In this document: positions 1 to 9,403 of the stretch, in pieces
Layout: every line of letters begins with the position of its first letter
Position numbering within the stretch: the first letter of the stretch is position 1
Assembly (NCBI RefSeq): GCF_003807585.1
Contig: NZ_RMBX01000014.1
Coordinates: 1-64,000 of the forward strand
Length of the DNA: 64,000 nucleotides
Source: Chitinophaga barathri
GTDB taxonomy: Bacteria > Bacteroidota > Bacteroidia > Chitinophagales > Chitinophagaceae
Direction: 5' to 3'
Position numbers and translations under genes: made by a program
Notes under the pieces: generated by a model
Database searches by the model: none
The model's input: the letters and a program-made list of their open reading frames with translations, nothing else
Told to the model about the DNA's origin: nothing

Positions 1-145
1 TCCACAAAAATGCACATCTTTTTCACAGTATCCGCACTCCCCCGGGCCCCCCTCCTTAAATGCTTATAGTAGTAATAGTAGTAGCAATCTTTTTCAAAGA
101 ACTATTTTGAACTAAAGGAGGAGCGGCAGCGCTAAAGTGGGTGGG

Positions 146-245
146 GCGACGAAGCAATCTCCTGCATCGAATGGAGGTACGACAGGATATGGAGATTGCT
201 TCGTCGCGGCTCCTGCACAAATCCCCGCTGCTCCTCGCAATGACG
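146..245. repeat. Intergenic palindromic repeat element
   Basis: A 17-bp perfect inverted repeat (146-162 and 191-207, core GAAGCAATCTCC and its complement) encloses a 28-nt loop. It is followed at 234-245 by CTCGCAATGACG. Read on the minus strand this gives CGTCATTGCGAG, then GCGACGAAGCAATCTCC, a composition I recognise from dispersed intergenic palindromes in many bacterial genomes, including Bacteroidota. No gene is supported in 1-405; the short open frames here overlap the repeat. No second copy was noticed in the window. Confidence 0.7.
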
Positions 246-355
246 GCCTTTTCACAAAGACACCCCAGACAGGGCCAGTTCTGTGGTAGATTTTCCCGCA
301 TTACTAAAGCCCTTCCACTAAATGCACAGTTTTAACTAACGGCTGGGACCAATGA

Positions 356-385
356 AAAGGGCCGGCCTTTTACGGCCAGCCCTTT
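356..385 (-). terminator. Rho-independent terminator after susD
   Basis: Arms 356-367 and 374-385 form a 12-bp stem with one G-U pair and a six-base loop. On the minus strand the stem is followed by TTTTCATT. It lies 20 bp past the susD stop, so it should end the ECF sigma/FecR/SusCD unit. Confidence 0.8.
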
Positions 386-405
386 ATATCCCTGTAGAAT
401 GTGGA

Positions 406-2007
406 TTAATAATTCGGGTTTTGTGAAATTTTCCCGTTGATATCTATCTCTTTCTGCGGCACGGGCCAGAGGTAGTGAATGCTCGGGTCAAAGAGGCGGG
501 TTTCCACCAGCTGGTGATCCGCGGTGAAGGTAACCTTACCGTTTGTCGCGTTCACTGTGCCTTGTCTTGCGCCATACACGGTGCCTTTCCTTACTTCGTC
601 ACCGATCTTCCAGCGTTTGATGTCATACCAGCGAAGGCCTTCCAATGCCAGCTCTATCCTTCTTTCCCTGCGCACCAGCGTCCTGAGGGTAGCCTGCGTA
701 TTGTACGCCAGGCGGTCTACCGCCGGCATGCCCGCACGCAGCCTGATCTTGTCGAGGGCGTCGTACACAGTGTTGTCCACCACGCCTGTTTCGATCTTTG
801 CTTCTGCATACATCAGCAGCACGTCCGCATAACGGATCAGGATCATGTTCAGGCCGGTGTTCCACATGTCGGTGTAGTCCTCCAGGTGAGAGATGAATTT
901 CTTCGGGAGATAGCCGGTCTTGGAGTTGTTGTCTCCCAGCATAAAATCTCCCGAAGCGGGATCGATGGGGTTGTAATATTTCCCATCGTACATCTGCCCC
1001 GGGTAAACAATGCTGGCTGAAAGGCGCGGGTCACGGTTGGTGTATGGGTCTTCTGCATTATAACCGGAAGACGGATCGGTGATCAGTTTGCCGTTCTTCA
1101 TTTCATAAGCGTCCACGAGCGCCTGCGTAGGATCTACGGAGCTCCAGCCGCCTGAAGAAGAAGTAGGCATGATACCGATGTTGCCATTGGCATAATCGTT
1201 TTCCTTGTATTGCATATCAAGGATCACTTCCACGTTGTTTTCATTCTGGATACGGAAGAGGTCCTGGTAACTATTTGCAGGAGTAGCTGTATTGCGGAAC
1301 AGGTCGTAGCCGAGGGCCATTACCTTTTCACAGTCGGCGATACAATCAGCGTAATTGCCCATGTACAGCTCCAGCCTTGCGCGCAGCGCATAAGCGGCGC
1401 CACGGGTGATGCGGCCAACGTCCGCACCGGAATAAGAAGGCTCCAGTTGCGGCGCAATTGCGGCCAGCTCGTCAAGGATGTATTTCTGTACTTCCGCGAT
1501 GGGCGTACGGGTTACAACGTTGGCTTCGCCTGTGGTAAGCGTTTTGAGCACCAGCGGCACATCTCCATAGAGCTGCGTGAGCGTATAGAACTGGTAAGCT
1601 CTCAGGAAACGGGCTTCGGCTTTGAAACGGGTTTTGAGCGTTTCGTCCATGGGCGTTTTATCCACGTTCTCCAGGAACCAGTTGCATTTCTGAATGGTCT
1701 TGAAATTCCAGCGGTTAGTTACGTTTACGTCCGCGGGGGTCAGGGAACCATTGCCGATATTCATATACCCTTCCCAAAGGAACTGGCTGTAGGCATTGTC
1801 CGATGCACAGTCCATGTAGATGACATTGTAGCTGTCTTCCCAGTCGCGGTAGCAGCCGCTGAGCGCCGCGCGGGCATCGGACTCGGAAGTCCACAGGACC
1901 TCGTTTCTGTATTGGTCTTCCGGGGCACGGTCCAGGAAGTCTTTGTTACAAGCTGTGGTGAATAGAGCGCCTGAAATGGCTATGAGATAAAATAATTTCC
2001 TTTTCAT
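406..2007 (-). CDS. SusD/RagB family outer-membrane nutrient-binding lipoprotein
   Basis: The 533-residue product has a lipoprotein signal peptide (hydrophobic stretch ending TTAC, Cys at about residue 20) followed by NKDFLDRAPEDQY, the usual SusD start. The TPR-rich SusD core follows, and the C-terminal part holds the family pattern RRERRIELALEGLRWYDIKR and ends in LWPVPQKEIDING. SusD proteins sit on the cell surface and lid the SusC barrel, capturing oligosaccharides or other ligands. The gene follows susC by 83 bp on the same strand. The ligand cannot be deduced because no glycoside hydrolase or peptidase gene is adjacent. Family assignment is firm; substrate is unknown. Confidence 0.95.
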   Translation of the reverse strand: MKRKLFYLIAISGALFTTACNKDFLDRAPEDQYRNEVLWTSESDARAALSGCYRDWEDSYNVIYMDCASDNAYSQFLWEGYMNIGNGSLTPADVNVTNRWNFKTIQKCNWFLENVDKTPMDETLKTRFKAEARFLRAYQFYTLTQLYGDVPLVLKTLTTGEANVVTRTPIAEVQKYILDELAAIAPQLEPSYSGADVGRITRGAAYALRARLELYMGNYADCIADCEKVMALGYDLFRNTATPANSYQDLFRIQNENNVEVILDMQYKENDYANGNIGIMPTSSSGGWSSVDPTQALVDAYEMKNGKLITDPSSGYNAEDPYTNRDPRLSASIVYPGQMYDGKYYNPIDPASGDFMLGDNNSKTGYLPKKFISHLEDYTDMWNTGLNMILIRYADVLLMYAEAKIETGVVDNTVYDALDKIRLRAGMPAVDRLAYNTQATLRTLVRRERRIELALEGLRWYDIKRWKIGDEVRKGTVYGARQGTVNATNGKVTFTADHQLVETRLFDPSIHYLWPVPQKEIDINGKISQNPNY

Positions 2008-2090
2008 CCGTTAATATTTATCTTTTTAATTTGCCGGATGGAACTTCGCATTAACATGCTCTGTTTCATCGTATTCGTTTTTTACTACCC

Positions 2091-5000
2091 TTAAAAAGTT
2101 ACGTTCAGGCCTACGGTGTTCACTTTCACCTGCGGGTAATAATAAATGCTGCTGGTGGAAGGTGCTTCCGGATCTATCCAGTCGTACAGGCCGCTAAACG
2201 TAAGGATGTTCTGCCCGCTGTAGAACACGCGCGCTTTTTTGATCCCGATCCTGTCCAGGAGGCCCTGCGGAATGGTGTAACCGATCTGCAGGTTTTTCAG
2301 GCGCATATAAGAAGCGTTTTTTACCCAGAAAGAAGAAGGCATGCTGGATGGGTCGTTCTGCTGTTGCGTAGACAATACCCTTGGCAGTGAAGCGGAAGTG
2401 TTCGCATCCGTCCAGGTGTTCAGCAAGGCGGAAGTGGGTTTGCCGGAGCTGGTGCTGATCGTGCCGAGCTTACCCGCATCGATGTAGGTTTTAACACCCG
2501 CCGCGCCCTGGAAAAACACCATAACGTCCACGTTTTTCCATGAACCGCCGAGGTTCAGGCCGTAAGTTACTTTCGGGTAATAATTACCGAGATATTGTTT
2601 GTCTTTCGTATCAATTACTTTGTCCCCGTTCAGGTCTTTGTATTTCAGATCACCGGGCTGTGTATTGGCCGACTGCTTGGCATGTCCGGCAATTTCTTCC
2701 TTGGTCTGGAAGATGCCTTCGGCGATATAACCCCACAGTGCATTGATGGGCAATCCCTCCTGTTTGATGGTGTAGCCTGATGGGCCTTCGGAAATGTATT
2801 CCACGATCTGGTTGTCGATAATGGCAGCATTCGCGGTGGCATTCCAGGAGAAGTCCCCTTTGCTGTCGTTGTAGCCAGCGGTGAACTCCCAGCCTTTGTT
2901 TTCAACAATACCCGCGTTCTGTGTAGGAGGATTGAGGCCATATACAGCCCCCACAGGCACGGCTATCAGGATGTCCGCCGTTCTCTTCTTAAACCAGTCC
3001 GCGGTAAGGGTGAATTTGCCGCCCAGGAAACCAGCGTCTATACCCACGTTAGTTTCTGTGGTGGTTTCCCACTTAATGTCGTTGTTCGCTCCATTCATAG
3101 GAGCCACGCCAGCCGCGATGATGGCGGAGGTACCGCCCAGCGCATAGTTCTGTGAGCCGCTGACAGTTGGGATGTATGGATAATATGGGTAGGTTGGGAA
3201 ATTCACGTCATCAAAGCCGGTGAGCGTCTGGTTGCCCAGCTGGCCCCAGCCGCCGCGCAGTTTCAGGTTGGATACCACACTTTTGACCGGCGTAAAGAAG
3301 TCCTCCCGGTCTATGTTCCAGCCTGCGGAAAAAGACGGGAAGGTACCCCACCGGTTATCCGGTTTAAAGCGGGAAGAACCGTCGCGGCGTACGTTCGCTT
3401 CAAAAAGATATTTGCCGTCGTAATCATAGTTCAGGCGGCCGAAGAAAGAGCGGAGCGCCGCTTCGTAGGAATAACCGCCGGCACGCTGGCCATCTGTGGA
3501 ACCAAGATTCACGTTGCTCAGCTCGTTGTTCAGCAGGTTTTTGCGGTAGCCTTCATCCCAGGTGTATTTGGTGTATTCCTGGAAATAACCGCCCAATACT
3601 TTGAAATTATGTTTGCCGAAGTTGTGGCCATATTCCAACAGGTGCTGGAAGGTCACTACGTTCGTGGTGGTATTCTCGTCGGTCACCGAATTGGGGCCCT
3701 GGTAGAAAGTCTTTTCACCGGCGGCATTGTAATACTGGATGTCCGCCACAAAAGATTTCGTTTGCCCGGCGCGCATGGTGTAAGCCATGGACGGTTTGAA
3801 ATGCAGCCCTTTTACGATCTCCAGGTCCGCGCCCACATTGCCCAGCAGGTCCGCGTAGTTCTCACGGCCGTAGCTTGGTGATTCCAGCCAGGCTGCGGGG
3901 TTTCCGTCGCCGATGCTGCCGTAGTGGCCATTTGCGTATTGGTAGGGGATGATGGGAGAAATACGGTTGAACTGGCGGATGATCTGCGTGAAATCAGGAA
4001 CACCCGGGTAGCTGGCCTGCGGCTCTTTGGTAATGGAATAAGTGTAAGCCAGGTTGCCATATACTTTCAGCCGGTCGGTCAGGTTCTGGCTGATGTTGAA
4101 ACGCGTGGTATAACGTTTGGCGTTGGTTTCTTCCATGATACCGTTCTGGTCGTACATACCGAGGGAGAAAGAATACTGCCCCTTGTCCGTACCGCCGCTC
4201 ACGCCCAGGTAATAGTTCTGCTGGATACCGTTGCCGCGGTAGGCAATGTCCAGCCAGTCCGTATTCGGGTAGTTGAACGGATCGGAGCCGTCGCGAAATT
4301 TGCCGATCTCCGCGTCGGTGTAACGAACGGGTTTGCCTTCATTTTTCAGCGCCTGGTTGTAGAGTGTGGCGGCCTGCCATGAAGGAAGGAAGTCCGGCAG
4401 CGCGGTAGCGTTCTGTTTACCCACATAGGTGTTGAACACGATCTGCGGGGCGCCTTTTTTTCCTTTTTTGGTGGTGATCAGGATCACGCCATTTGCGGCG
4501 CGGGAGCCGTAGATAGCCGCTGATGCGGCGTCTTTCAGCACGGAAATGGTCTCAATATCGTCTGGGTTCACATTGTTCATGGATGAAATAACACCATCCA
4601 CCATCACCATGGCGTTGCTGTTATTGAGGGTACCGATACCCCTTACGCGGATGGTACCGCCGTCTTTACCGGGCTGGCCGCTGCTCGCAGCGGTTACCGC
4701 CACACCGGCCATCGTACCCTGCAAAGCGTTGGATACGCTGGTCACCGGCCTGTTCTCCAGTTGTTTGGAATTTACGGTAGCTACCGCGCCGGTGAGGTTC
4801 ACTTTTTTCTGTACGCCGTAACCCACTACCACAACCTGTTCCAGGTCGCTTTGTTTGGGCTCCAGCACTACGGAGATCTCTTCCTGGGCCACCGTCACTT
4901 CTTTGGACTGGAAGCCCAGGAGTGAGATCACCAGCACGGCATTGGGTTCCGCGTCTATCTGGAAGTTTCCTTTTTCGTCCGTCAGCACCCCTTTCTGGGT

Positions 5001-5423
5001 GCCCTTGATCACCACCGTGGCAGCAATCAGGGGCGCGCCGGAGGCGTCTTTTACAGAACCTTTTACCTTGACGGGCGGTTTCGCCGCGGCTTCAGTAGCC
5101 ATGGCAATAGCGCCGGACACGGCTTTTTCCTTGACGATCACCATGTCGTCCATCAGTGTGTAAATAAGCGGCTGGTTGCGGAAACAGATGTCCAGCACTT
5201 CACGGATGTTGCTGTTCCTTACAGTAAGCGTTACAGGCGTGGCTTTGGCCAGCTGTTTCGCGGTGTAAACGAACGTGTATCCTGTTTGTTTTTTAATCTC
5301 GCGGAATACTTTGTCAAGAGGAGCATTCTTTTCAGATAACGTGACAGTCTGGCTGACAGTTTTAGCACTGACGCACATACAAACGGATAAGAGTAGAATA
5401 GCGGTAAGTTTCATAACCCGCAT
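2091..5423 (-). CDS. SusC/RagA TonB-dependent outer-membrane transporter with N-terminal STN domain
   Basis: From the ATG at 5423 the protein has 1110 residues: signal peptide (MRVMKLTAILLLSVC), an STN (secretin/TonB short N-terminal) domain around residues 30-95, a carboxypeptidase-like beta-sandwich (about 120-205), the TonB plug with VVVVGYG and the DAASAAIYGSRAANGVILITTKKG signature parts, then the 22-strand barrel ending in aromatic VGLNVTF. The open frame extends 53 codons upstream, but those residues do not resemble a signal peptide, so I trim it. The STN domain is typical of transporters that signal to a FecR anti-sigma factor, and one is encoded immediately upstream. It energises import with TonB/ExbBD, encoded elsewhere. 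Confidence 0.95.
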   Translation of the reverse strand: MRVMKLTAILLLSVCMCVSAKTVSQTVTLSEKNAPLDKVFREIKKQTGYTFVYTAKQLAKATPVTLTVRNSNIREVLDICFRNQPLIYTLMDDMVIVKEKAVSGAIAMATEAAAKPPVKVKGSVKDASGAPLIAATVVIKGTQKGVLTDEKGNFQIDAEPNAVLVISLLGFQSKEVTVAQEEISVVLEPKQSDLEQVVVVGYGVQKKVNLTGAVATVNSKQLENRPVTSVSNALQGTMAGVAVTAASSGQPGKDGGTIRVRGIGTLNNSNAMVMVDGVISSMNNVNPDDIETISVLKDAASAAIYGSRAANGVILITTKKGKKGAPQIVFNTYVGKQNATALPDFLPSWQAATLYNQALKNEGKPVRYTDAEIGKFRDGSDPFNYPNTDWLDIAYRGNGIQQNYYLGVSGGTDKGQYSFSLGMYDQNGIMEETNAKRYTTRFNISQNLTDRLKVYGNLAYTYSITKEPQASYPGVPDFTQIIRQFNRISPIIPYQYANGHYGSIGDGNPAAWLESPSYGRENYADLLGNVGADLEIVKGLHFKPSMAYTMRAGQTKSFVADIQYYNAAGEKTFYQGPNSVTDENTTTNVVTFQHLLEYGHNFGKHNFKVLGGYFQEYTKYTWDEGYRKNLLNNELSNVNLGSTDGQRAGGYSYEAALRSFFGRLNYDYDGKYLFEANVRRDGSSRFKPDNRWGTFPSFSAGWNIDREDFFTPVKSVVSNLKLRGGWGQLGNQTLTGFDDVNFPTYPYYPYIPTVSGSQNYALGGTSAIIAAGVAPMNGANNDIKWETTTETNVGIDAGFLGGKFTLTADWFKKRTADILIAVPVGAVYGLNPPTQNAGIVENKGWEFTAGYNDSKGDFSWNATANAAIIDNQIVEYISEGPSGYTIKQEGLPINALWGYIAEGIFQTKEEIAGHAKQSANTQPGDLKYKDLNGDKVIDTKDKQYLGNYYPKVTYGLNLGGSWKNVDVMVFFQGAAGVKTYIDAGKLGTISTSSGKPTSALLNTWTDANTSASLPRVLSTQQQNDPSSMPSSFWVKNASYMRLKNLQIGYTIPQGLLDRIGIKKARVFYSGQNILTFSGLYDWIDPEAPSTSSIYYYPQVKVNTVGLNVTF

Positions 5424-5550
5424 TTTTTTGTTAATTCCCTCCGGGAGAGAGGTACAAAGGAGCTTTAAATGCATAGATTTGCATAGTTTGAGTGAACCAA
5501 TAAAACTGTGTTTCGATAACGGGATAACTGGATAAGCTCGGACGTTTTCA

Positions 5551-5575
5551 ACGCCCTGCGGACCAGGCAGGGCGT
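5551..5575. terminator. Hairpin between fecR and susC
   Basis: Nine-bp GC-rich arms (5551-5559, 5567-5575) with a seven-base loop lie 30 bp beyond the fecR stop. The run of T is on the plus-strand side (GTTTTCC) and on the minus strand the hairpin is followed only by TTGAAAACG, so it is more likely an attenuator or partial terminator that lowers SusCD read-through than a strong stop. Confidence 0.5.
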
Positions 5576-5604
5576 TTTCCATTCCGTTCCTATCGGACGA
5601 ATTT

Positions 5605-6774
5605 TTACTTCAGTATCATAATTGTTTTTCCTTCGATCTTAAATTTCACCTTCCCTGTCAGCTCCAGTGCTTTCAGCACATCCGATATTTTTTTATTCCT
5701 TGGCACGTCTACAAAAAAGAGGTCGTCCACATTTTCCACAGCTTTCACCTCCACATCGTACCAGCGGCTCAGCTGGTGCATCACGGTTTCGATGGAAGCA
5801 CCTTCGAATACAAAACGGCCGTTTTTCCAGGCCATCGTTTCGGATAGATTCACGTTTTTCACCGTCATTTTGCCCTGCTCCACCTTCGCCTGCTCACCGG
5901 GTATTATCACGCGGCTGTTGCTGCCGGTATTCACTTTCACGCTGCCTTCCAGCAGGGTGGTGCTCACCGCTTTGTCGTAAGCGTTTACGTTGAAGTGGGT
6001 GCCGAGCACTTCCAGCTTCACATCGTTCACTTCCACCAGGAAGGGTTTGGTTTTATCTTTTGCCACTTCCAGGTATACTTCGCCGGTGATGCGCACGTTC
6101 CTTTCTTTCCCGGCAAAAGCCGTGGGATAGGTAATGGAAGAGGCGGCATTCAGCCAGGCTTTGGTGCCGTCCGGCAGCGTAAGCTGGTACTCTCCTCCCC
6201 TGGGCGTGCTCATGGTGTTGTATAATATTTCTGTTGTGGCTTCTCCGCTGGCGTCGTATACGATCTGCCCGCCCGCCTGCTTGCTGATGCTGGTGCCGCC
6301 CTGCTTTGCCAGCACCCCGTCCGCGGCGCCGTCCAGCACGATCTGCTGACCGTTGGAAAGCGTCAGCACGGCTTTGGTGCCGCCCGGCATCACGTCGTTG
6401 GCTATCAGGGTGGTGGTGGTTTCCTGTTTTGAAGCGGGATTGTACCAGTAATAAATACCCGTGCCCGCTACCAGCAAAATGGCGGCAGCAGCGGCGATAC
6501 GTTTTACATAACGGAACCGTACGGGGCGGGTTGTTATATCCACACCACGCGCGTCGGTGAACATACCGCCGATAATCCTGTTCAGCGCGGGATCCGCCTG
6601 TTCCTTTAATGCGGCATCCGGCTCGTAATCTTCCCAGGCTTTTTCCAACACCTTTTTCAACATATCATCTTCCTCTGCCTGGTTTACCCATGCAGCCAGC
6701 TCTTCTTTTTCCACCGTGGTGATGGAACCTTCAAAAAAGCGTGAAACGAGATAGTGGACCCTGGCGTCAGACAT
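5605..6774 (-). CDS. FecR-family transmembrane anti-sigma factor
   Basis: The 389-residue protein has a cytoplasmic N-terminal segment (about 1-90) that should bind the sigma factor, a single membrane helix (about residues 92-110, AAAAAILLVAGTGIYYW), and a periplasmic part with the FecR core (STPRGGEYQLTLPDGTKAWLN) and a C-terminal STN-like domain (DVPRNKKISDVLKALELTG). In this family a loaded TonB transporter signals through FecR to release or activate the ECF sigma factor. It lies 165 bp downstream of the ECF sigma gene and upstream of susC on the same strand, the standard cell-surface signalling order. Confidence 0.95.
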   Translation of the reverse strand: MSDARVHYLVSRFFEGSITTVEKEELAAWVNQAEEDDMLKKVLEKAWEDYEPDAALKEQADPALNRIIGGMFTDARGVDITTRPVRFRYVKRIAAAAAILLVAGTGIYYWYNPASKQETTTTLIANDVMPGGTKAVLTLSNGQQIVLDGAADGVLAKQGGTSISKQAGGQIVYDASGEATTEILYNTMSTPRGGEYQLTLPDGTKAWLNAASSITYPTAFAGKERNVRITGEVYLEVAKDKTKPFLVEVNDVKLEVLGTHFNVNAYDKAVSTTLLEGSVKVNTGSNSRVIIPGEQAKVEQGKMTVKNVNLSETMAWKNGRFVFEGASIETVMHQLSRWYDVEVKAVENVDDLFFVDVPRNKKISDVLKALELTGKVKFKIEGKTIMILK

Positions 6775-6939
6775 ATGGTTGAATGTTTAAATAAAGGGTT
6801 GGTTGCCCCCTGTAATAGAGTAAGACAAGCGGGAAGCGAAACAGGCATAGTCTGTTTGAAAAAAAATTTAAGAAAAAGGTAATAAGGCCCGGAGCATCTG
6901 CCGGAGGATAGTTTGTAAGGGCACGGCATCCGGCGTCGT

Positions 6940-7536
6940 TTAGAGGCAGAACAATGGCACCAGCAACATGAGCAGGTAAATGGTATCCAGCGAGTTAGGA
7001 TATTGCTGCATGTGTTTGCGCAGGGTGCGCAGCGCCTGGATCATGTGATTTTTAACGGTGCCCGTGGTGATCTGCAGGCGCCGGGCGATCTCTTCGTGTT
7101 TGATGCCTTCTTCCCGGCTGAGCAGGAAAACGATCTTTTGCTGCGGCGGCAGCTGCTGGATGGCGTTATGAAGACGTTCCTGCGTTTCTTTCAGAGCAAG
7201 GCTGCCCTGCGGGGTAATGGTGGAGGAAGTTACAGGCGCATCCGCCAGTTGTTTCAGGATGACCACCTCGCGGGCCATGCGTTTAAACCCGTTGATCGCA
7301 TAGTTCTGCGCCATGCGGAATACATAACTCTGGAAGCTTTCTATCTGCAAAAGCACCTCACGGTCTTTCCACAACTTCTCAAATATATCCTGCACCACAT
7401 CTTCCGCTGAAGAATGAGAACCGGTGAGCCTGAAAACAAAACCGTACAATTTATATTTATATCCGTGGAAAAGCCTGGTAAATGCCAATTCGTTTCCACC
7501 TGCTGCAAGCTGCAGCAACTCCTTCTCTGATTGCAT
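6940..7536 (-). CDS. ECF RNA polymerase sigma factor (Bacteroidota FecI-like)
   Basis: The product (198 residues) has sigma region 2 (LFHGYKYKLYGFVFRLTG, SAEDVVQDIFEKLW) and region 4 with a helix-turn-helix (EEGIKHEEIARRLQITTGTVKNH, read in parts). I chose the ATG at 7536; a TTG four codons upstream at 7548 is the longest possible start. The C terminus carries an unusual strongly hydrophobic tail of about 14 residues (YLLMLLVPLFCL) that could contact the membrane or its FecR partner. It should direct transcription of the downstream fecR-susC-susD genes. Confidence 0.93.
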   Translation of the reverse strand: MQSEKELLQLAAGGNELAFTRLFHGYKYKLYGFVFRLTGSHSSAEDVVQDIFEKLWKDREVLLQIESFQSYVFRMAQNYAINGFKRMAREVVILKQLADAPVTSSTITPQGSLALKETQERLHNAIQQLPPQQKIVFLLSREEGIKHEEIARRLQITTGTVKNHMIQALRTLRKHMQQYPNSLDTIYLLMLLVPLFCL

Positions 7537-7573
7537 ACCCGTAGACAATGGAATAAATGCTGTTGGTCTGGAA

Positions 7574-7581
7574 CAAATTTA
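7574..7581 (-). promoter_or_regulatory. Putative Bacteroidota -7 promoter box for the ECF sigma gene
   Basis: The minus strand reads TAAATTTG, an exact match to the Bacteroidota housekeeping -7 consensus TAnnTTTG, about 38 nt upstream of the ATG at 7536. No clear TTG -33 element is present at the usual distance. Confidence 0.45.
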
Positions 7582-7635
7582 TCAAGAAAATGTATTTGTG
7601 ACGCTTTTTTTTGACACACATATAAACGGAGAATA

Positions 7636-8754
7636 CTATGATTCCTGATCCACATATGTTTCGTAACTGCGGAACAGGTACAAAAACAGGGCCAGTGAAG
7701 CCGGCAGCATCACGGCCACAGCCAGCCATCCGTACCCGCCCAGCACCAGGAACAGTGTCACAAAGGAGCTGAGCAGCACATACCGCATATGGATCTCGGC
7801 GTTCATTTTAGGAAAATAAAGCAGGCAGCGGAACAGCAGGAGCATGGACATGGCCAGGGCAAAACAGGTGAGCAGCGCGGCGGGCGGGATATTATTCGCC
7901 GCCATCATGGCCATTTCAGGGATAAAAAGCAGGATATAAACGCCGGCCAGCCGCAGGTAATGCTGCCAAAGCGGCTGCGGCAGCTGCCGGAGAAACCCGA
8001 GATAGGTATCGTCAAAAGCCCGGTGCTGCATCATGAGCTGCCCGTGCGCGATCACGCAGAGCATCAGGCCCAGCGCCAGCCCCCGTATGTCGAAGCCGCC
8101 CGTCTCCCGCAGGAGGTAAAAAGTAAGCCAGAGGATGCCCGCACAAGCCAGTTTTACGCCCAGGATGCGGCGCGGGTAGTTGGAGAGCAGTTCGTAAATA
8201 AAATAAAGTACGGGCGGTTTGGTAAACCGCCGGTTCAGCCATCGCTGGAGATGCCCGGTAAAAAAGTTAACATCGGGGTGGTGAAGTTTGCGTTCGTAGA
8301 CGGCCAGCGGCCACAGGCACATGAGGACATTAAACACAACGACCAGCGCGGCGGGTACATACAACCGGTGCGCGATCCCCACCGCCGCCGCAACGCCGCC
8401 ATACACCAGCACCGGCAAATAGATCCCGCAGTGAATGAGCAGCCACAACCGCATACGCCGGTGTTTTTCCAGGCTTCCAAGGGTGGGGTACAAAAACTCA
8501 AAACCCTGCGTCTGGAATGTCTTCAGCACAAAACCTGCGCATTTCAACCCGTACAGCGCCCACAAGGCCAGTACGATCAGCAGGAAAGGCAGGCTGCCCA
8601 GGAAACCCATCATCAGCGAGCGGTGGTAACTTACCAGGTTGCCCCCGTTCACCACGCCGAACAGCAAATAAAAAAGCACGAGGAAAAACAGCGTGTTCTG
8701 AATGTAGAACCGCTGCACGAATATCGTCTGTAATATACCGGTTACCCTCCCCAT
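7636..8754 (-). CDS. ABC transporter membrane subunit (multi-pass, ABC-2-like)
   Basis: The 372-residue protein is almost entirely hydrophobic, with about nine to ten predicted membrane helices (for example TLFFLVLFYLLFGVV near residues 21-36, LLIVLALWALYGL near 58-70, and two C-terminal helices LLSSFVTLFLVLGGYG and VAVMLPASLALFLYLF). Its ATG overlaps the TGA of the ATPase gene by one base (TGATG), so the two are translationally coupled and should form one transporter. No substrate can be assigned. I recognise no conserved motif beyond topology, so the call rests mainly on coupling to the ATPase. Confidence 0.75.
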   Translation of the reverse strand: MGRVTGILQTIFVQRFYIQNTLFFLVLFYLLFGVVNGGNLVSYHRSLMMGFLGSLPFLLIVLALWALYGLKCAGFVLKTFQTQGFEFLYPTLGSLEKHRRMRLWLLIHCGIYLPVLVYGGVAAAVGIAHRLYVPAALVVVFNVLMCLWPLAVYERKLHHPDVNFFTGHLQRWLNRRFTKPPVLYFIYELLSNYPRRILGVKLACAGILWLTFYLLRETGGFDIRGLALGLMLCVIAHGQLMMQHRAFDDTYLGFLRQLPQPLWQHYLRLAGVYILLFIPEMAMMAANNIPPAALLTCFALAMSMLLLFRCLLYFPKMNAEIHMRYVLLSSFVTLFLVLGGYGWLAVAVMLPASLALFLYLFRSYETYVDQES

Positions 8755-9392
8755 CAGACCAGTGTGATATTTTTATCCGCCACCCGCAGCGTGCCGCTCA
8801 AGGGCAATTCGCGCTGATCCAGCGGCTGATGGGAAGTGATGCAGAAGGTGACGCCTTTTGCGCTGTATTCCCTGATGAGATCATACAACACCGCGAGCGC
8901 CTGCGTATCGATCGTGATCAAAGGTTCGTCCAGTAAAATAAGAATGGGATTGCCGGTGAAAGCCAGCAGCAGCGAGAGTTTTTTCAGCATCCCGCTGGAA
9001 TAGGTGCTCACGGGATTGTGTAGGTAGCCCTTCACCCCCAGCCGCTCTACCAGCTGCCGGATATGTTCGCGGTCCCCGCCTTTTGTGCCGAGGTATAGCT
9101 CCAGCAGGTCGCGGCCGGTGAGAAATGAAGGATACAATGGCTCCGCCTCCGCGTAGTTGATCAGCCGCCGGAACTGTACAGGATGTTGCCTGCTGCTCAC
9201 GTTGCCCTGTAACACGATCTCCCCTTTGAAAGGGATCAGCCCGGCCATCACTTTCATGCAGGTGGTTTTCCCGGCGCCGTTTTCCCCCTGCAGCCAGTAA
9301 ATGCCGGGAGACAATTCCAGCCGCGCGATATCCAGCACGGGAAAATCCTGGTAACTCTTCTGAACTTTATGCAGCGCGATGATTGCAGGCAT
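8754..9392 (-). CDS. ABC transporter ATP-binding protein
   Basis: A compact 212-residue nucleotide-binding domain with Walker A (GENGAGKTT, about residues 36-44), signature-like YSSGMLKKLSLLLAF (the canonical SGGQ is replaced by SSGM), Walker B ILILLDEP followed by LITID, and an H-loop in CITSHQP. It should hydrolyse ATP to drive the coupled membrane subunit. The degenerate signature and small size resemble ABC-2 exporter ATPases. The gene starts 11 bp downstream of the beta-lactamase-like gene's stop. Confidence 0.9.
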   Translation of the reverse strand: MPAIIALHKVQKSYQDFPVLDIARLELSPGIYWLQGENGAGKTTCMKVMAGLIPFKGEIVLQGNVSSRQHPVQFRRLINYAEAEPLYPSFLTGRDLLELYLGTKGGDREHIRQLVERLGVKGYLHNPVSTYSSGMLKKLSLLLAFTGNPILILLDEPLITIDTQALAVLYDLIREYSAKGVTFCITSHQPLDQRELPLSGTLRVADKNITLV

Positions 9393-9403
9393 TCAACAGG
9401 ATT

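Noticed and set aside
5424..5582. 53-codon N-terminal extension of SusC
   Set aside because: Begins inside the hairpin region and does not encode a signal peptide; the ATG at 5423 does.
7789..8733. 314-codon plus-strand frame opposite the ABC permease
   Set aside because: Rich in Gln, His and Arg, complementary to codons of hydrophobic helices.
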